Positions 45,571-54,935 of a stretch of DNA of 64,000 nt are shown in pieces. Made by a program: the position numbers and the translations under genes. The notes beneath the pieces were generated by a model. The model saw only the letters and a program-made list of their open reading frames with translations, ran no database searches and was not told where the DNA came from. Position 1 is the first letter of the stretch. The number at the start of each line of letters is the position of its first letter. This DNA comes from an uncultured Paracoccaceae bacterium (GTDB taxonomy: Bacteria > Pseudomonadota > Alphaproteobacteria > Rhodobacterales > Rhodobacteraceae), in NCBI GenBank assembly GCA_913060475.1, contig CAJXSD010000004.1, positions 81,553 to 145,552 of the forward strand, in the 5' to 3' direction.

Positions 45571-46062
45571 ATGAATCTCTCGACCACTGAAATTTACACA
45601 TTTTTGCCAATCTTGACCCTGTTGGGTTTGTGGATTGCATGGAATGACCTGAAAACCATGTTGATCACAAACAAAACGTTTCTGGCAACTGTGGCAATTT
45701 TTGCGGTGGTCGGTCCCTTTGTGATGCCGTTTGACACGCATTTATGGCGCTTTGCGATTTCAGGCGGGATTTTGGTCATTACCTTTACGCTGTTTGCGTT
45801 TGGCGCATTCGGCGGGGGCGATGCCAAGATTTTTCCCGCCCTTGGCCTGTTTGTCGCCTATAGTGACTGGATCGATTTTATGATCATTTTGGTGGCTGCG
45901 ATGATTTCTGCCGTTTTGCTGGTCATTATTTTGCGCATGACGCCGCTGCAAAAATATACGCCTGAATGGAAAACATGGAACGCGGGACGTTTCATCCCGA
46001 TGGGGCTGGCACTGGGATCATCCATCATCTTTTACTATGCATTGGCGTTGAATACGCTTTAA
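45571..46062 (+). CDS. cpaA: Prepilin peptidase TadV/CpaA (A24 family)
   Basis: Integral membrane aspartyl peptidase that cleaves the Flp, TadE and TadF leaders, 163 residues with about five TM helices. The two catalytic Asp motifs are visible: WIAWNDLKTMLITNK and FGAFGGGDAKIFPALGLF (GxGD). Short form without an N-terminal methylase domain, as expected for TadV. AAGG precedes the ATG. Last gene of the operon. Confidence 0.93.
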   Translation: MNLSTTEIYTFLPILTLLGLWIAWNDLKTMLITNKTFLATVAIFAVVGPFVMPFDTHLWRFAISGGILVITFTLFAFGAFGGGDAKIFPALGLFVAYSDWIDFMIILVAAMISAVLLVIILRMTPLQKYTPEWKTWNAGRFIPMGLALGSSIIFYYALALNTL

Positions 46063-46099
46063 CGCTTGTTTTTGGACGCAGGTATTTTACCTAGCAGTC

Positions 46100-48508
46100 A
46101 TGACACAGCTGCCCGCGCAATTTCAAAATTGGCTCGGCCGTCGAAAATGGCGGTTGCACCCGCATCAGGAACACCTGATCGCCACTGCAGACCTGCCCGC
46201 CCAGGTTTTGATTGCGCCAACCGGTGCGGGGAAAACCCTGTCGGGGTTTTTGCCGACCCTGATCGAATTGGCGGGTGGCGATCACACTGGATTGCACACA
46301 ATTTATTTATCCCCGCTGAAAGCATTGGCAACAGATATCAAGCGCAACCTTGCCACGCCAATCGCTGAAATGGCGCTGCCCATCACGGTTGAGGATCGCA
46401 CGGGCGACACATCCCAGGCCATCAAACGCCGCCAACGGGCCGCCCCCCCAAACATTTTGCTGACAACACCTGAAAGCTTGGCCTTATTGCTGTCGTATCC
46501 CGACGCGGATCACATCTTTGGGAACCTGCAGCGCGTGGTGATTGATGAAATCCACGCCTTGGCCGATACCAAACGTGGCGATCAATTGGCGCTGGCCCTG
46601 TCACGGTTGGCACGCTTGGCCCCTGATATGCGTAGGATTGGCCTGTCTGCGACGGTGGATCGCCCCCAACAGATCGCCGCATTTTTGGCGGCCGCCCCGT
46701 CAGATTGCCCCATACACATCGCCGAAAGCGGCCCAACGCCCGATATTTCCATGCTGGCCACAAACACACCACCCCCATGGGCGGGATCAGGCGCGATTTA
46801 CGCGATTGATGACGTGTTGCGCGCCGTCAAACAACACAAAACCACATTGATTTTCCACAACACCCGCGCCCAGGCCGAGATATTTTTTCACAACCTGTGG
46901 CTGGCGAATACCGAAAACCTGCCCATCGCCATTCACCACGGATCATTGGATCGCGACCAGCGCCAGCGTGTGGAACAGGCCATGGTGTCAGGGCAATTGC
47001 GGGCGATTGTCTGCACGGGCAGTTTGGATTTGGGAATTGATTGGGGCGATGTGGATTTGGTGATCCAGATCGGTGCGCCCAAAAATGTCAAACGTTTGGT
47101 CCAGCGGATTGGTAGGGCCAACCACCGCTATAATGCACCATCCAAGGCGATCATCGTGCCCGCCAATAAATTCGAAATTGTGGAATGTCACGCCGCCCTG
47201 CAGGCTGTGATCGAAAATGATTTAGACGGCGATCCGAAACCGACGGGACCATTGGACGTATTATGCCAACACATTTTGTTGTGCGCCTGTTCCGGTCCAT
47301 TCTACCCAGACGCCGTGTATCGCGAAATCAAATCAGCCGGTCCCTATGCCGCCATCAGCCGCGCCGCCTTTGACGATTGTTTGGATTTTTGCACCACCGG
47401 CGGCTATGCGCTGAAACGGTATGACCAATGGCACCGTCTGAAACAGATGCCCGATGGCAGCTATGTTTTGCGCGATCCGCGCAGCGCAAATCGCATCCGC
47501 ATGAACAGCGGTACAATCCAAGACACCGATACTCTAAAGGTGCGCCTGCACAAATCGCGCGGCGGCAAACCCTTGGGCGAGATTGAGGAAAGCTTTGCCG
47601 CGACGCTGACCCCGGGGGACACATTTTTGATCGGCGGACAGGTGGTGCGGTTTGAATCCCTACGCGAAATGGTGGTCGAGGTATCGCGCGATGCCCGTAA
47701 AAAACCGAAAATCGCCACCTTTATGGGGACCAAATTTGCCACATCGACGCAACTCTGCGATCGGATTTTGACACTGTTTGAAACGGGCCAGTGGGCAGAT
47801 CTGCCCATAGACACCCAAGATTGGTTACAAAAACAGGCCGAATTGTCAAACCTGCCGCGCCGCGACAGTTTGCTGGTGGAAACCTTTGAACGCCAAGGGC
47901 GCCATCATCTGTGTGTATTTGGGTTTGCGGGGCGTAATGCACAACAAACCTTGGGACTGCTGGTGACCCATCGTTTGGAACAACTCGGCAAAGCGCCCAT
48001 AGGCTTTGTCACAAATGATTATGGTACGCTGATTTGGGGGCTAGAGCCGATCACCGACCCTGCCCCATTATTTGATCCTGTGGACATACAGACAGGGTTT
48101 GAAACGTGGCTATCGACCAATGCCGTAATGAAACGCAGTTTTCGTGCCGTGGCGACCATTGCAGGATTGATTGAACGCAACCTGCCTGGCCTGCGCAAAA
48201 CGGGACGGCAGGCCACATTTTCATCCGATATATTATACGACACGTTGCAAAAATACGATCCCGATCATTTGCTGCTGCGGGTCGCAAAACAAGATGCCCT
48301 GTCTGGATTGGTTGATTTTGGCCGGATCGAACAGATGTTAAACCGTGTCCAAGGTCGGATCATTCACAATGCCCTGCCCCATGTATCCCCCTTTGCCGCG
48401 CCCCTGTTCCTTGAGGCTGGGCGCATATCGGTTGGTGGCGAGGCCATCGAACGCCTGATCGACCAAGAGGCCCGCGCCCTGTTTCGCGAAGCGGGGCTGG
48501 CGCAATAA
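46100..48508 (+). CDS. Ligase-associated DEXH-box DNA helicase (Lhr family)
   Basis: An 802-residue superfamily 2 helicase of the short bacterial Lhr group tied to DNA repair. Motif I is IAPTGAGKTLSGFLP, motif II VIDEIHALADTKRGD, motif III RRIGLSATVDRP and motif VI VQRIGRANHRYN; the C-terminal winged-helix and Lhr-specific domains follow. In characterised clusters it sits with an ATP-dependent ligase, an exonuclease and PdeM; here only PdeM follows (gap 39 bp). Confidence 0.92.
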   Translation: MTQLPAQFQNWLGRRKWRLHPHQEHLIATADLPAQVLIAPTGAGKTLSGFLPTLIELAGGDHTGLHTIYLSPLKALATDIKRNLATPIAEMALPITVEDRTGDTSQAIKRRQRAAPPNILLTTPESLALLLSYPDADHIFGNLQRVVIDEIHALADTKRGDQLALALSRLARLAPDMRRIGLSATVDRPQQIAAFLAAAPSDCPIHIAESGPTPDISMLATNTPPPWAGSGAIYAIDDVLRAVKQHKTTLIFHNTRAQAEIFFHNLWLANTENLPIAIHHGSLDRDQRQRVEQAMVSGQLRAIVCTGSLDLGIDWGDVDLVIQIGAPKNVKRLVQRIGRANHRYNAPSKAIIVPANKFEIVECHAALQAVIENDLDGDPKPTGPLDVLCQHILLCACSGPFYPDAVYREIKSAGPYAAISRAAFDDCLDFCTTGGYALKRYDQWHRLKQMPDGSYVLRDPRSANRIRMNSGTIQDTDTLKVRLHKSRGGKPLGEIEESFAATLTPGDTFLIGGQVVRFESLREMVVEVSRDARKKPKIATFMGTKFATSTQLCDRILTLFETGQWADLPIDTQDWLQKQAELSNLPRRDSLLVETFERQGRHHLCVFGFAGRNAQQTLGLLVTHRLEQLGKAPIGFVTNDYGTLIWGLEPITDPAPLFDPVDIQTGFETWLSTNAVMKRSFRAVATIAGLIERNLPGLRKTGRQATFSSDILYDTLQKYDPDHLLLRVAKQDALSGLVDFGRIEQMLNRVQGRIIHNALPHVSPFAAPLFLEAGRISVGGEAIERLIDQEARALFREAGLAQ

Positions 48509-48547
48509 CCCTTGCATTTGGCAAGGTTTCGCGCCACTTGGTGGGGC

Positions 48548-49213
48548 ATGTCAGGATATGAATTTGCATTTTGCGGATCAAAGTTTCACGCCCTTGCCAG
48601 TGGGGGCCTGTGGTGGCCTGTCCACCGTGTATTAATTGTATCTGACTTGCATTTGGGTAAAACCGAACGCCTGATGCGATTGGGGGGCCCCAGTCTGCCC
48701 CCCTATGAAATTCGCGATACACTACTGCGGCTGGGCCAAGACATCGACAAACACAATCCCGCCCATGTGATTTGCCTTGGCGACAGTTTTGATGATCTGG
48801 CCGCGATGCAGGCACTGGATCACGACGATCATATGTGCCTGACCCGATTACAGGCGGGGCGGCACTGGAGTTGGATTACAGGAAACCATGATGCAGGCCC
48901 CGTGGAATTGGGCGGGGACACCCGTGGCAGTATCCGAATTGATCAAATCACATTCCGCCATATTGCGGAACAGGGTATTGATGGTGGCGAAATATCAGGC
49001 CATTACCACCCCAAGGCGCGCATCACCCTGCGGGGTCATACCCTGTCGCGGCCCTGTTTTTTGGTGGATGAAAGCCGGCTGATTATGCCGCCCTATGGCA
49101 CCTATACGGGCGGCTTGTTTTGCGATCGCCCCCCATTGCGCGATTTGATGTCCGATGGGGCAATTGCGATATTGACCGGCAAAACGGCGCAGCCCATCCC
49201 CATGCCACGATAA
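48548..49213 (+). CDS. pdeM: Ligase-associated metallophosphoesterase PdeM
   Basis: Calcineurin-like phosphoesterase/nuclease, 221 residues. Metal-binding motifs in order: LIVSDLHLGKTE, CLGDSFDDL, WITGNHDAGP and SGHYHPKA. The frame is open to TTG 48512, but the ATG at 48548 has GGTGGGG upstream and gives the family's N-terminus. Partner of the preceding Lhr helicase. Confidence 0.9.
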   Translation: MSGYEFAFCGSKFHALASGGLWWPVHRVLIVSDLHLGKTERLMRLGGPSLPPYEIRDTLLRLGQDIDKHNPAHVICLGDSFDDLAAMQALDHDDHMCLTRLQAGRHWSWITGNHDAGPVELGGDTRGSIRIDQITFRHIAEQGIDGGEISGHYHPKARITLRGHTLSRPCFLVDESRLIMPPYGTYTGGLFCDRPPLRDLMSDGAIAILTGKTAQPIPMPR

Positions 49214-49215
49214 AC

Positions 49216-49245
49216 AAAAATGCCCGACACATCCGTATCGGGCAT
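49216..49245 (-). terminator. Terminator of folD
   Basis: ATGCCCGA and TCGGGCAT make an 8-bp stem with a 10-nt loop between the converging pdeM and folD genes. On the minus strand it is followed by TTTTTGTTT, so it serves folD; in the plus direction it lacks a T-run. Confidence 0.75.
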
Positions 49246-49268
49246 CTGTCATTGCGCTGCAGGTCCGG

Positions 49269-50165
49269 CTATGCGGTTAATCCGCTGGGTTCGGGCAACC
49301 CATTGGCGCGACAACATGCAGTAACAGTGTTGGCCAACAGACAGGCAATGGTCATAGGGCCCACACCACCGGGGACGGGTGTGATTGCGCCGGCAACCTC
49401 GGCGCAGGATGCGTAATCGCAATCGCCCACCAATCGCGTGCCCCCATCGGGTTTTTCGATACGGTTAATACCGACGTCAATCACGGTGGCCCCGGGTTTG
49501 ATCCAATCGCCGGGCACCATTTCGGGGCGACCGACAGCGGCCACAACAATATCGGCGCGGCGCACGACATCGGCCAAATCCTTGGTCCGTGAATGCGCGA
49601 TTGTCACGGTGCAACTGTCGCCCAACAACAGCTGGGCCATGGGTTTGCCCACAATGTTTGAACGCCCGATCACAACCGCATCCATACCGGACAGCGACCC
49701 ATGATAATCACGCAGCATCATCAAACAGCCCAACGGCGTGCAGGGCACCATTGATTTCTGACCCGTTCCCAACAAGCCTACGTTAGAAATATGGAACCCG
49801 TCCACATCCTTGGCCGGATCAATCGAATTGATCACCAAATCTTCGTCCAGATGCTTGGGCAATGGCAGTTGCACCAAAATTCCATGCACCTCGGGGTCGG
49901 TGTTTAGTGTGTCAATCAGCGCGAGCAAGGTTGCCTCGTCTGTGTCGGCGGGCAATTTGTGTTCGATCGATGTCATGCCAACTTCTACGGTTTGTTTTCC
50001 CTTGGATCGGACATAAACTTGGGATGCGGGATCTTCGCCGACAAGCACAACAGCCAGACCGGGGGTAATTCCGTGTTCATCTTTCAGTTTGGCGACGTGG
50101 TCTGCGACCTTGCCGCGCACAGTTGCCGCGAATGCTTTGCCATCAATGATATGGGCTGCCATCAT
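49269..50165 (-). CDS. folD: Methylenetetrahydrofolate dehydrogenase/cyclohydrolase
   Basis: Bifunctional enzyme interconverting 5,10-methylene- and 10-formyl-THF, 298 residues. The catalytic Lys region is [14 protein letters not shown]; other signatures are [12 protein letters not shown], the NADP-binding [17 protein letters not shown] and the closing [19 protein letters not shown]. The frame is open to 50237, but AAAGGGAAAA stands before the ATG at 50165 (or 50162). It lies downstream of fhs in the same direction, with the fhs terminator between. Confidence 0.96.
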   Translation of the reverse strand: MMAAHIIDGKAFAATVRGKVADHVAKLKDEHGITPGLAVVLVGEDPASQVYVRSKGKQTVEVGMTSIEHKLPADTDEATLLALIDTLNTDPEVHGILVQLPLPKHLDEDLVINSIDPAKDVDGFHISNVGLLGTGQKSMVPCTPLGCLMMLRDYHGSLSGMDAVVIGRSNIVGKPMAQLLLGDSCTVTIAHSRTKDLADVVRRADIVVAAVGRPEMVPGDWIKPGATVIDVGINRIEKPDGGTRLVGDCDYASCAEVAGAITPVPGGVGPMTIACLLANTVTACCRANGLPEPSGLTA

Positions 50166-50211
50166 TTTTCCCTTTGTCTCGATATGCGGGTCGTGCGTGA
50201 CCCCAGAACAG

Positions 50212-50239
50212 AATTGCGGCCCTCGTAAGGGCCGCAATT
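50212..50239 (-). terminator. Terminator-like hairpin of fhs
   Basis: AATTGCGGCCC and GGGCCGCAATT form an 11-bp perfect stem with a 6-nt loop just after the fhs stop. The T-run (TTTTTTT) is on the plus side; in the minus direction the A-run leads and AATT-CTGTT follows, so it is symmetric and may be only partly effective for fhs. Confidence 0.65.
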
Positions 50240-50242
50240 TTT

Positions 50243-51919
50243 TTAGAACAAACCTTCGATCTGGCCGTCGGCGTTCAAACAGATTGTTTCTGCTGCGGGT
50301 TTGCGGGGCAGACCAGGCATGGTCATGATTTCACCACAGACCACAACAATGAACCCGGCGCCGGCGCTGATGCGCACTTCGCGGACCGGAACGCTGTGAC
50401 CGGTTGGTGCCCCACGCAGGTTCGGATCAGTCGAGAAGCTGTATTGCGTTTTCGCCATACAGACGGGCAGATTGCCGTATCCTTGCTCTTCCCATTTTTT
50501 CAACTGATCACGGACGGATTTGTCCATCAATGCCTCGTCCGCGCGATAGATGCGTTTACAGATGGTTTGAATCTTATCTGCCAAAGGCATGTCATCTGCA
50601 TAGATCGGGGCAAAGTTTGCCATATCCGCGTCTGCGATTTCTGCCACGCGTTTTGCGAGGTCCTCGGACCCTTCTGACCCCAGTGCCCAATGCTTGGATA
50701 CGATCGCTTCGGCCCCTTGGCCTGCGACGAATGCTTTGACGGCTTCGATCTCAGCGTCGGTATCTTTGACAAAGTGGTTGATCGCGACAACAACAGGAAC
50801 ACCGAATGATTTCAGGTTTTCAATGTGACGACCTAGGTTCGCACAGCCTGCGCGCACCGCATCCACATTTTCCGCGCCCAAATCATCCTTGGCCACACCA
50901 CCGTTCATTTTCATTGCGCGCACGGTTGCCACCAGAACAACAACAGACGGGGCCAGACCCGCTTTGCGGCACTTGATGTTCATGAATTTTTCAGCACCCA
51001 GATCAGCACCAAAGCCCGCCTCTGTCACAACATAGTCAGACAGTTTCAACGCAGTCTGTGTCGCGATAAGCGAGTTACAGCCGTGTGCGATGTTTGCGAA
51101 TGGGCCACCGTGAACGAACGCAGGGTTGTTTTCCAAAGTTTGCACTAGGTTCGGCTGCATCGCATCTTTCAACAGAACGGTCATGGCGCCGTCTGCTTTG
51201 ATGTCGCGGCAGAAAACTGGGCTGCGGTCGCGGCGATAGGCCACGATCATATTGCCCAAACGCTCTTGCAGATCTTCTAGATTTTTGGACAGACACAAGA
51301 TGGCCATAACCTCAGATGCCACAGTGATGTCAAAGCCTGCTTCGCGTGGGAAACCGTTGGACACACCGCCAAGTGACGCTGTGATGGTGCGCAATGCGCG
51401 GTCGTTCATATCAACAACGCGGCGCCAAACAACGCGGCGTGTGTCGATTTCCAATTCATTGCCCCAATAGATGTGGTTGTCGATCATTGCTGACAAAAGG
51501 GAATGGGCAGAGGTAATCGCGTGGAAATCACCTGTGAAATGCAGGTTCATTTCCTCCATCGGGACGATTTGCGCATAACCGCCACCGGCCGCGCCACCCT
51601 TCATCCCAAAGTTTGGACCCAACGACGCTTCGCGGATACAGATCATCGCGTTTTTGCCGATGCGGTTCAGGCCATCGCCCAGACCCACGGTGGTTGTGGT
51701 TTTACCTTCGCCCGCAGGGGTTGGGTTGATCGCGGTCACAAGGATCAATTTCCCGTCCTTGCGGTCTTGTACCGAATTGATGAACTCTTGGCTGACTTTG
51801 GCTTTGTCATGGCCATAGGGCAGCAAATGTTCGGTCGGAATGCCCAATTTGGCGCCGATCTCTTGGATTGGTTTTTTGTTCGCTTCGCGTGCGATTTCAA
51901 TATCTGTCTTAAAACTCAT
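50243..51919 (-). CDS. fhs: Formate-tetrahydrofolate ligase
   Basis: ATP-dependent formyl-THF synthetase, 558 residues, the family's usual size. The P-loop is [20 protein letters not shown], with typical [20 protein letters not shown] and [20 protein letters not shown] stretches (here [16 protein letters not shown]). The ATG at 51919 follows GGGACCAGCACC; the frame's extension to 52039 runs through a tandem repeat and is not credible. Working in reverse with FolD it can release formate for the formate dehydrogenase. Confidence 0.97.
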   Translation of the reverse strand: MSFKTDIEIAREANKKPIQEIGAKLGIPTEHLLPYGHDKAKVSQEFINSVQDRKDGKLILVTAINPTPAGEGKTTTTVGLGDGLNRIGKNAMICIREASLGPNFGMKGGAAGGGYAQIVPMEEMNLHFTGDFHAITSAHSLLSAMIDNHIYWGNELEIDTRRVVWRRVVDMNDRALRTITASLGGVSNGFPREAGFDITVASEVMAILCLSKNLEDLQERLGNMIVAYRRDRSPVFCRDIKADGAMTVLLKDAMQPNLVQTLENNPAFVHGGPFANIAHGCNSLIATQTALKLSDYVVTEAGFGADLGAEKFMNIKCRKAGLAPSVVVLVATVRAMKMNGGVAKDDLGAENVDAVRAGCANLGRHIENLKSFGVPVVVAINHFVKDTDAEIEAVKAFVAGQGAEAIVSKHWALGSEGSEDLAKRVAEIADADMANFAPIYADDMPLADKIQTICKRIYRADEALMDKSVRDQLKKWEEQGYGNLPVCMAKTQYSFSTDPNLRGAPTGHSVPVREVRISAGAGFIVVVCGEIMTMPGLPRKPAAETICLNADGQIEGLF

Positions 51920-51932
51920 GGTGCTGGTCCCT

Positions 51933-51974
51933 TGTGTCCGTATGGGTGTGTCCGCATGGCTGTGTCCGCATGGG
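51933..51974. repeat. Three tandem 14-bp repeats in the fhs leader
   Basis: On the plus strand the units are TGTGTCCGTATGGG, TGTGTCCGCATGGC and TGTGTCCGCATGGG, head to tail and without gaps. They start 13 bp upstream of the fhs start codon, so they are in the 5' leader or promoter. Each minus-strand unit contains an ATG (CCCATGCGGACACA), but these are not in a sensible frame with a ribosome-binding site. Confidence 0.8.
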
Positions 51975-52106
51975 CGGCCGTTTCGTACAAGGGGGTGTAT
52001 AGCGACAGAAATGCACGCTCTAGGCCGCATTTCCGACATTTCCCGCGCTTGTTGCGGCGAGCGGTCGCAGTTTTGTTTCCCATAGGATACAGGTTTTCAG
52101 CCTGCG

Positions 52107-52691
52107 CTATGAATTTGGGGCCCATTCCCGCTGGTCGGGGGCGTGCAACCGCAGCCGATCCCCCAGCCTGAGTCGCCCAGGCCGTTCCACCCAAGCGGTC
52201 ACCCCCCGCAAACCTGCGGCCGCTGATTTGAACCGCTTGCCCGCCTGTGGGTCAATTGCGCTGATGACGCGGGCCGGTAAATGACAGGGGCGGTTTTGCA
52301 TATCAACCGTCACAGTGGTGCCAGATTGCGATTGCAACCGCGCCGAGGGTGGCACATGCGAAAAATCTGGGATGCCACGCACGACCATGGTGGCCCCCAA
52401 CCACGATGGGTCAATTTTGTCCAAACCGATCACTGCGGCGATCCGATCCAATTCATCCGCGCACAGAATGCTGATCTGGCGGGTGTTGCGAATGTCTGTC
52501 CCCCGCGGATATTGCGATGTCACACGCGAACACGATGGGCGCGTTAGACCCGCATGGGTATCGCCCTGAGGTCCGGCAAAGGTCAGGTCCAATTCGTCCA
52601 GCGGGTCGGATGTGATCCCGGCGTCCGGCGTTGTGACCGCACCCAGCCAAATGACATCGGCGTAATGGTCGGTTGGTTTTAACGCTGGCAT
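52107..52691 (-). CDS. MOSC-domain protein
   Basis: A 194-residue protein with the MOSC pattern: GDTHAGLTRPSC near residue 42, RQISILCADELDRIA, then PSWLGATMVVRGIPDFSHVP and the C-terminal RGVTAWVERPGRLRLGDRLR. MOSC proteins are sulfur carriers related to the molybdenum cofactor sulfurase C-domain. No Moco gene is adjacent. TAAATG couples it to the preceding PNPOx-like gene. Confidence 0.85.
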   Translation of the reverse strand: MPALKPTDHYADVIWLGAVTTPDAGITSDPLDELDLTFAGPQGDTHAGLTRPSCSRVTSQYPRGTDIRNTRQISILCADELDRIAAVIGLDKIDPSWLGATMVVRGIPDFSHVPPSARLQSQSGTTVTVDMQNRPCHLPARVISAIDPQAGKRFKSAAAGLRGVTAWVERPGRLRLGDRLRLHAPDQREWAPNS

Positions 52692-53321
52692 TTATTCATC
52701 CCCCCATAATGTTGATGGAATTCGACGTTGTAGGGCCTGATCAAACTCTGTGCCATCAAACGCACCGCCCTTGGCTTCGGACAGGAAATCGCCAATGCTG
52801 GGCAGATCTAGGGTGCCATCGCGGGCCCACAGGCCTGCGCGGACAATTGATTTGGCACAATGCACATAGACCTGTTGCACCCGTATGATGACAACCGATT
52901 TTGGATGGTGTCCATTTTGCGCATATCGGTGACAGATATTTTTATCACGCGTGATGCGACCATGGCCAATCACGCGCACGACGTCCTGAACACCCGCGTT
53001 CAGAAACACTATCGACAGCGGCCCATCCAAAAGAATGTTGCGCAAACTGTCCAAACGATTATTGCCCCGCCAATCGGGCAGCGCCAAATGATGCGGATCC
53101 AGGACCTCCACGACAGGGCCATTGTCCCCACGGGGACTGATATCAACGCGGCCCTGCGCATGGGTGGCCAAGATGCAAAACCGTGACGCCGAAATCCAAT
53201 CACGATACAGGGGTGTTATTTCGCGCGCCACCTTGTCCATCGCCGCGGCAGAGGGCGCATTGTAGAGTTCTGTTAATTCATCGACGGATTGAATATAGTC
53301 AATTTGGGTCAAATCCTGCAT
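52692..53321 (-). CDS. Pyridoxamine 5'-phosphate oxidase-family flavin-binding protein (MSMEG_1061-like)
   Basis: A 209-residue split-barrel FMN-binding protein: DWISASRFCILATHAQGRVD, SPRGDNGPVVEVLDPHHLAL, DWRGNNRLDSLRNILLDGPL and the C-terminal YVHCAKSIVRAGLW. This is the subgroup annotated as MSMEG_1061-type PNPOx-like proteins; substrate unknown. Its start overlaps the end of plsC by 23 bp. Confidence 0.85.
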   Translation of the reverse strand: MQDLTQIDYIQSVDELTELYNAPSAAAMDKVAREITPLYRDWISASRFCILATHAQGRVDISPRGDNGPVVEVLDPHHLALPDWRGNNRLDSLRNILLDGPLSIVFLNAGVQDVVRVIGHGRITRDKNICHRYAQNGHHPKSVVIIRVQQVYVHCAKSIVRAGLWARDGTLDLPSIGDFLSEAKGGAFDGTEFDQALQRRIPSTLWGDE

Positions 53322-54030
53322 CTAACATCAATTCATTAGAACGTGCCTCAACACGTTGTTCCAGTGTTTTCAAAAATTCATCACGTTTCAAACCGGCTGG
53401 AATGATGGGTAAAAATTCAACCACCGCAGTGCCCGGTTTTTTGTAAATTCCAATGCGGGGCCAAAACACGCCCACGTTACAGGCCACGGGCAAACACTCT
53501 TGTCCTGTTTCTTCGTATATGACGCTGATGCCCACTTTGTAGGGTGTCTTGACCCCCGGGGCCACGCGGGTGCCTTGGGGGTAAATAATCAACTGACCCC
53601 CGGGCATTTTGCCGGATTTAACCTGTTCCATCATAGATTTTATCGCCTCGGCGCGACGCCCCCGATTTACGGGGATACAGGCCAGCCATTTGCCATACCA
53701 TCCCAAAACAGGTGCCCAGCGCAGGGATGCCTTCATAATGAATTTGGGTTTAGGGGTCACGGATGTGATCATCAAAATATCCAAGAAACTTTGGTGCTTT
53801 GCACCGACCAAGATTTCGCGGTCTGGCACTGTGCCGCGCACCTCGGTTTTCAAACCAATCATCCAGCCCGCGGTCCACATCACCCATTTGGAATATCCAC
53901 GCACGACACGATAGGCGAATTTACGATGAAGCAAAACGATGGGCGCACAGCCAATTCCCATCAACGCCATCATGACATACATTTGAACGGTGAATAACAA
54001 CGACCGCACCCATTGGATGGCATATCCCAT
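53299..54030 (-). CDS. plsC: 1-acyl-sn-glycerol-3-phosphate acyltransferase
   Basis: Makes phosphatidic acid from lysophosphatidic acid; 243 residues. Two N-terminal hydrophobic segments, then the acyltransferase motif I KHQSFLDIL (HX4D), motif III-like YPQGTRVAPG and a C-terminal VEFLPIIPAGL. The start ATG overlaps the ftsX stop (TAATG). The frame is open further up but overlaps ftsX. ftsE-ftsX-plsC is a conserved order in this group. Confidence 0.92.
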   Translation of the reverse strand: MGYAIQWVRSLLFTVQMYVMMALMGIGCAPIVLLHRKFAYRVVRGYSKWVMWTAGWMIGLKTEVRGTVPDREILVGAKHQSFLDILMITSVTPKPKFIMKASLRWAPVLGWYGKWLACIPVNRGRRAEAIKSMMEQVKSGKMPGGQLIIYPQGTRVAPGVKTPYKVGISVIYEETGQECLPVACNVGVFWPRIGIYKKPGTAVVEFLPIIPAGLKRDEFLKTLEQRVEARSNELMLDAGFDPN

Positions 54031-54935
54031 TACGACAATCCCTCTAATACTCTCATCGCTGCGTAGCGTGTTGCCAGCAATGCGACAAGCGCTAATACAG
54101 GCGGCACAGCGATCAACGCGGCCCATTCAAGACCCTGAAACCTAAGCCCGGACAGAACCGCGACATGATCCGCCGCCCCAGGCAGGGCAAACAAGGCAAG
54201 TGCCGCCAGCGCCACACCGACATTTGCCCCAACAAAGGCCCGCAACGTAAAGCGGCGTACAAAGGCAGCCGCGATATAATGATCCTTGGCCCCGATCAAA
54301 CGCAGCACAGCAATCACCTGCGCATTTGCCGCCAATGCGGCGCGGGCGGCCAATATGACCATAGCTGCCGTTGTCAGACCGATGACCCCAATACACACCA
54401 TCGCCAACCACGACAAACGCCCCGCCGCCTGCACCAGGGGTTTGCGCCAACGCGCATGATCATCCAACACCGCGCCTGGCGCCTCGGCGGCCAAACGCAA
54501 CCGCAGACCCGCCGCGTCAAAGCCCGCTTCATCCTCGGTAATGTCGATCAGGCGGGGGATGGGCAAATCCTCCAACGGCAGATCGGTCCCAAACCACGGT
54601 TGCAACAGGTTTTGTTGTTCCTCGGCTGTCAGACTACGGGCCGTTTGGATACCCGGCGTGGTGGCCAGGATGTCCAGAACGGCTGCAACCTGCATTTCCA
54701 CTTGGTCCGCGGGGGCAGAAATGCGCACAGTCGCCGTTTGCGCCAATGCAGCCGACCACCGTTGCCCCAATCGGTCCGCCGCCAGCGACAAAGCCAGCGC
54801 AAAGACCACCAAAAACCCCATGGCCCCAGCGGTAAAACCGGTTAAACGGGCGGTCACCCCTGTGCTGGGCACCACGCGATCGCGCTGGAAATCAGGGCGG
54901 ATCAATTCCAATATTTCACGCAGCAGCGACATCAT
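54030..54935 (-). CDS. ftsX: Cell division protein FtsX
   Basis: Membrane partner of FtsE, 301 residues, four predicted TM helices (one near residue 35, three in the C-terminal half) and a periplasmic loop with ARSLTAEEQQNLLQPWFG that would regulate cell-wall hydrolysis. Conserved stretch IAVLRLIGAKDHYIAAAFVR. ATG at 54935 or 54932; overlaps the ftsE stop. Confidence 0.93.
   Translation of the reverse strand: MMSLLREILELIRPDFQRDRVVPSTGVTARLTGFTAGAMGFLVVFALALSLAADRLGQRWSAALAQTATVRISAPADQVEMQVAAVLDILATTPGIQTARSLTAEEQQNLLQPWFGTDLPLEDLPIPRLIDITEDEAGFDAAGLRLRLAAEAPGAVLDDHARWRKPLVQAAGRLSWLAMVCIGVIGLTTAAMVILAARAALAANAQVIAVLRLIGAKDHYIAAAFVRRFTLRAFVGANVGVALAALALFALPGAADHVAVLSGLRFQGLEWAALIAVPPVLALVALLATRYAAMRVLEGLS

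Noticed and set aside
50212..51974. THF or glycine riboswitch before fhs or folD
   Set aside because: I looked for conserved paired motifs in both leaders; only the triple repeat and a terminator hairpin are present.
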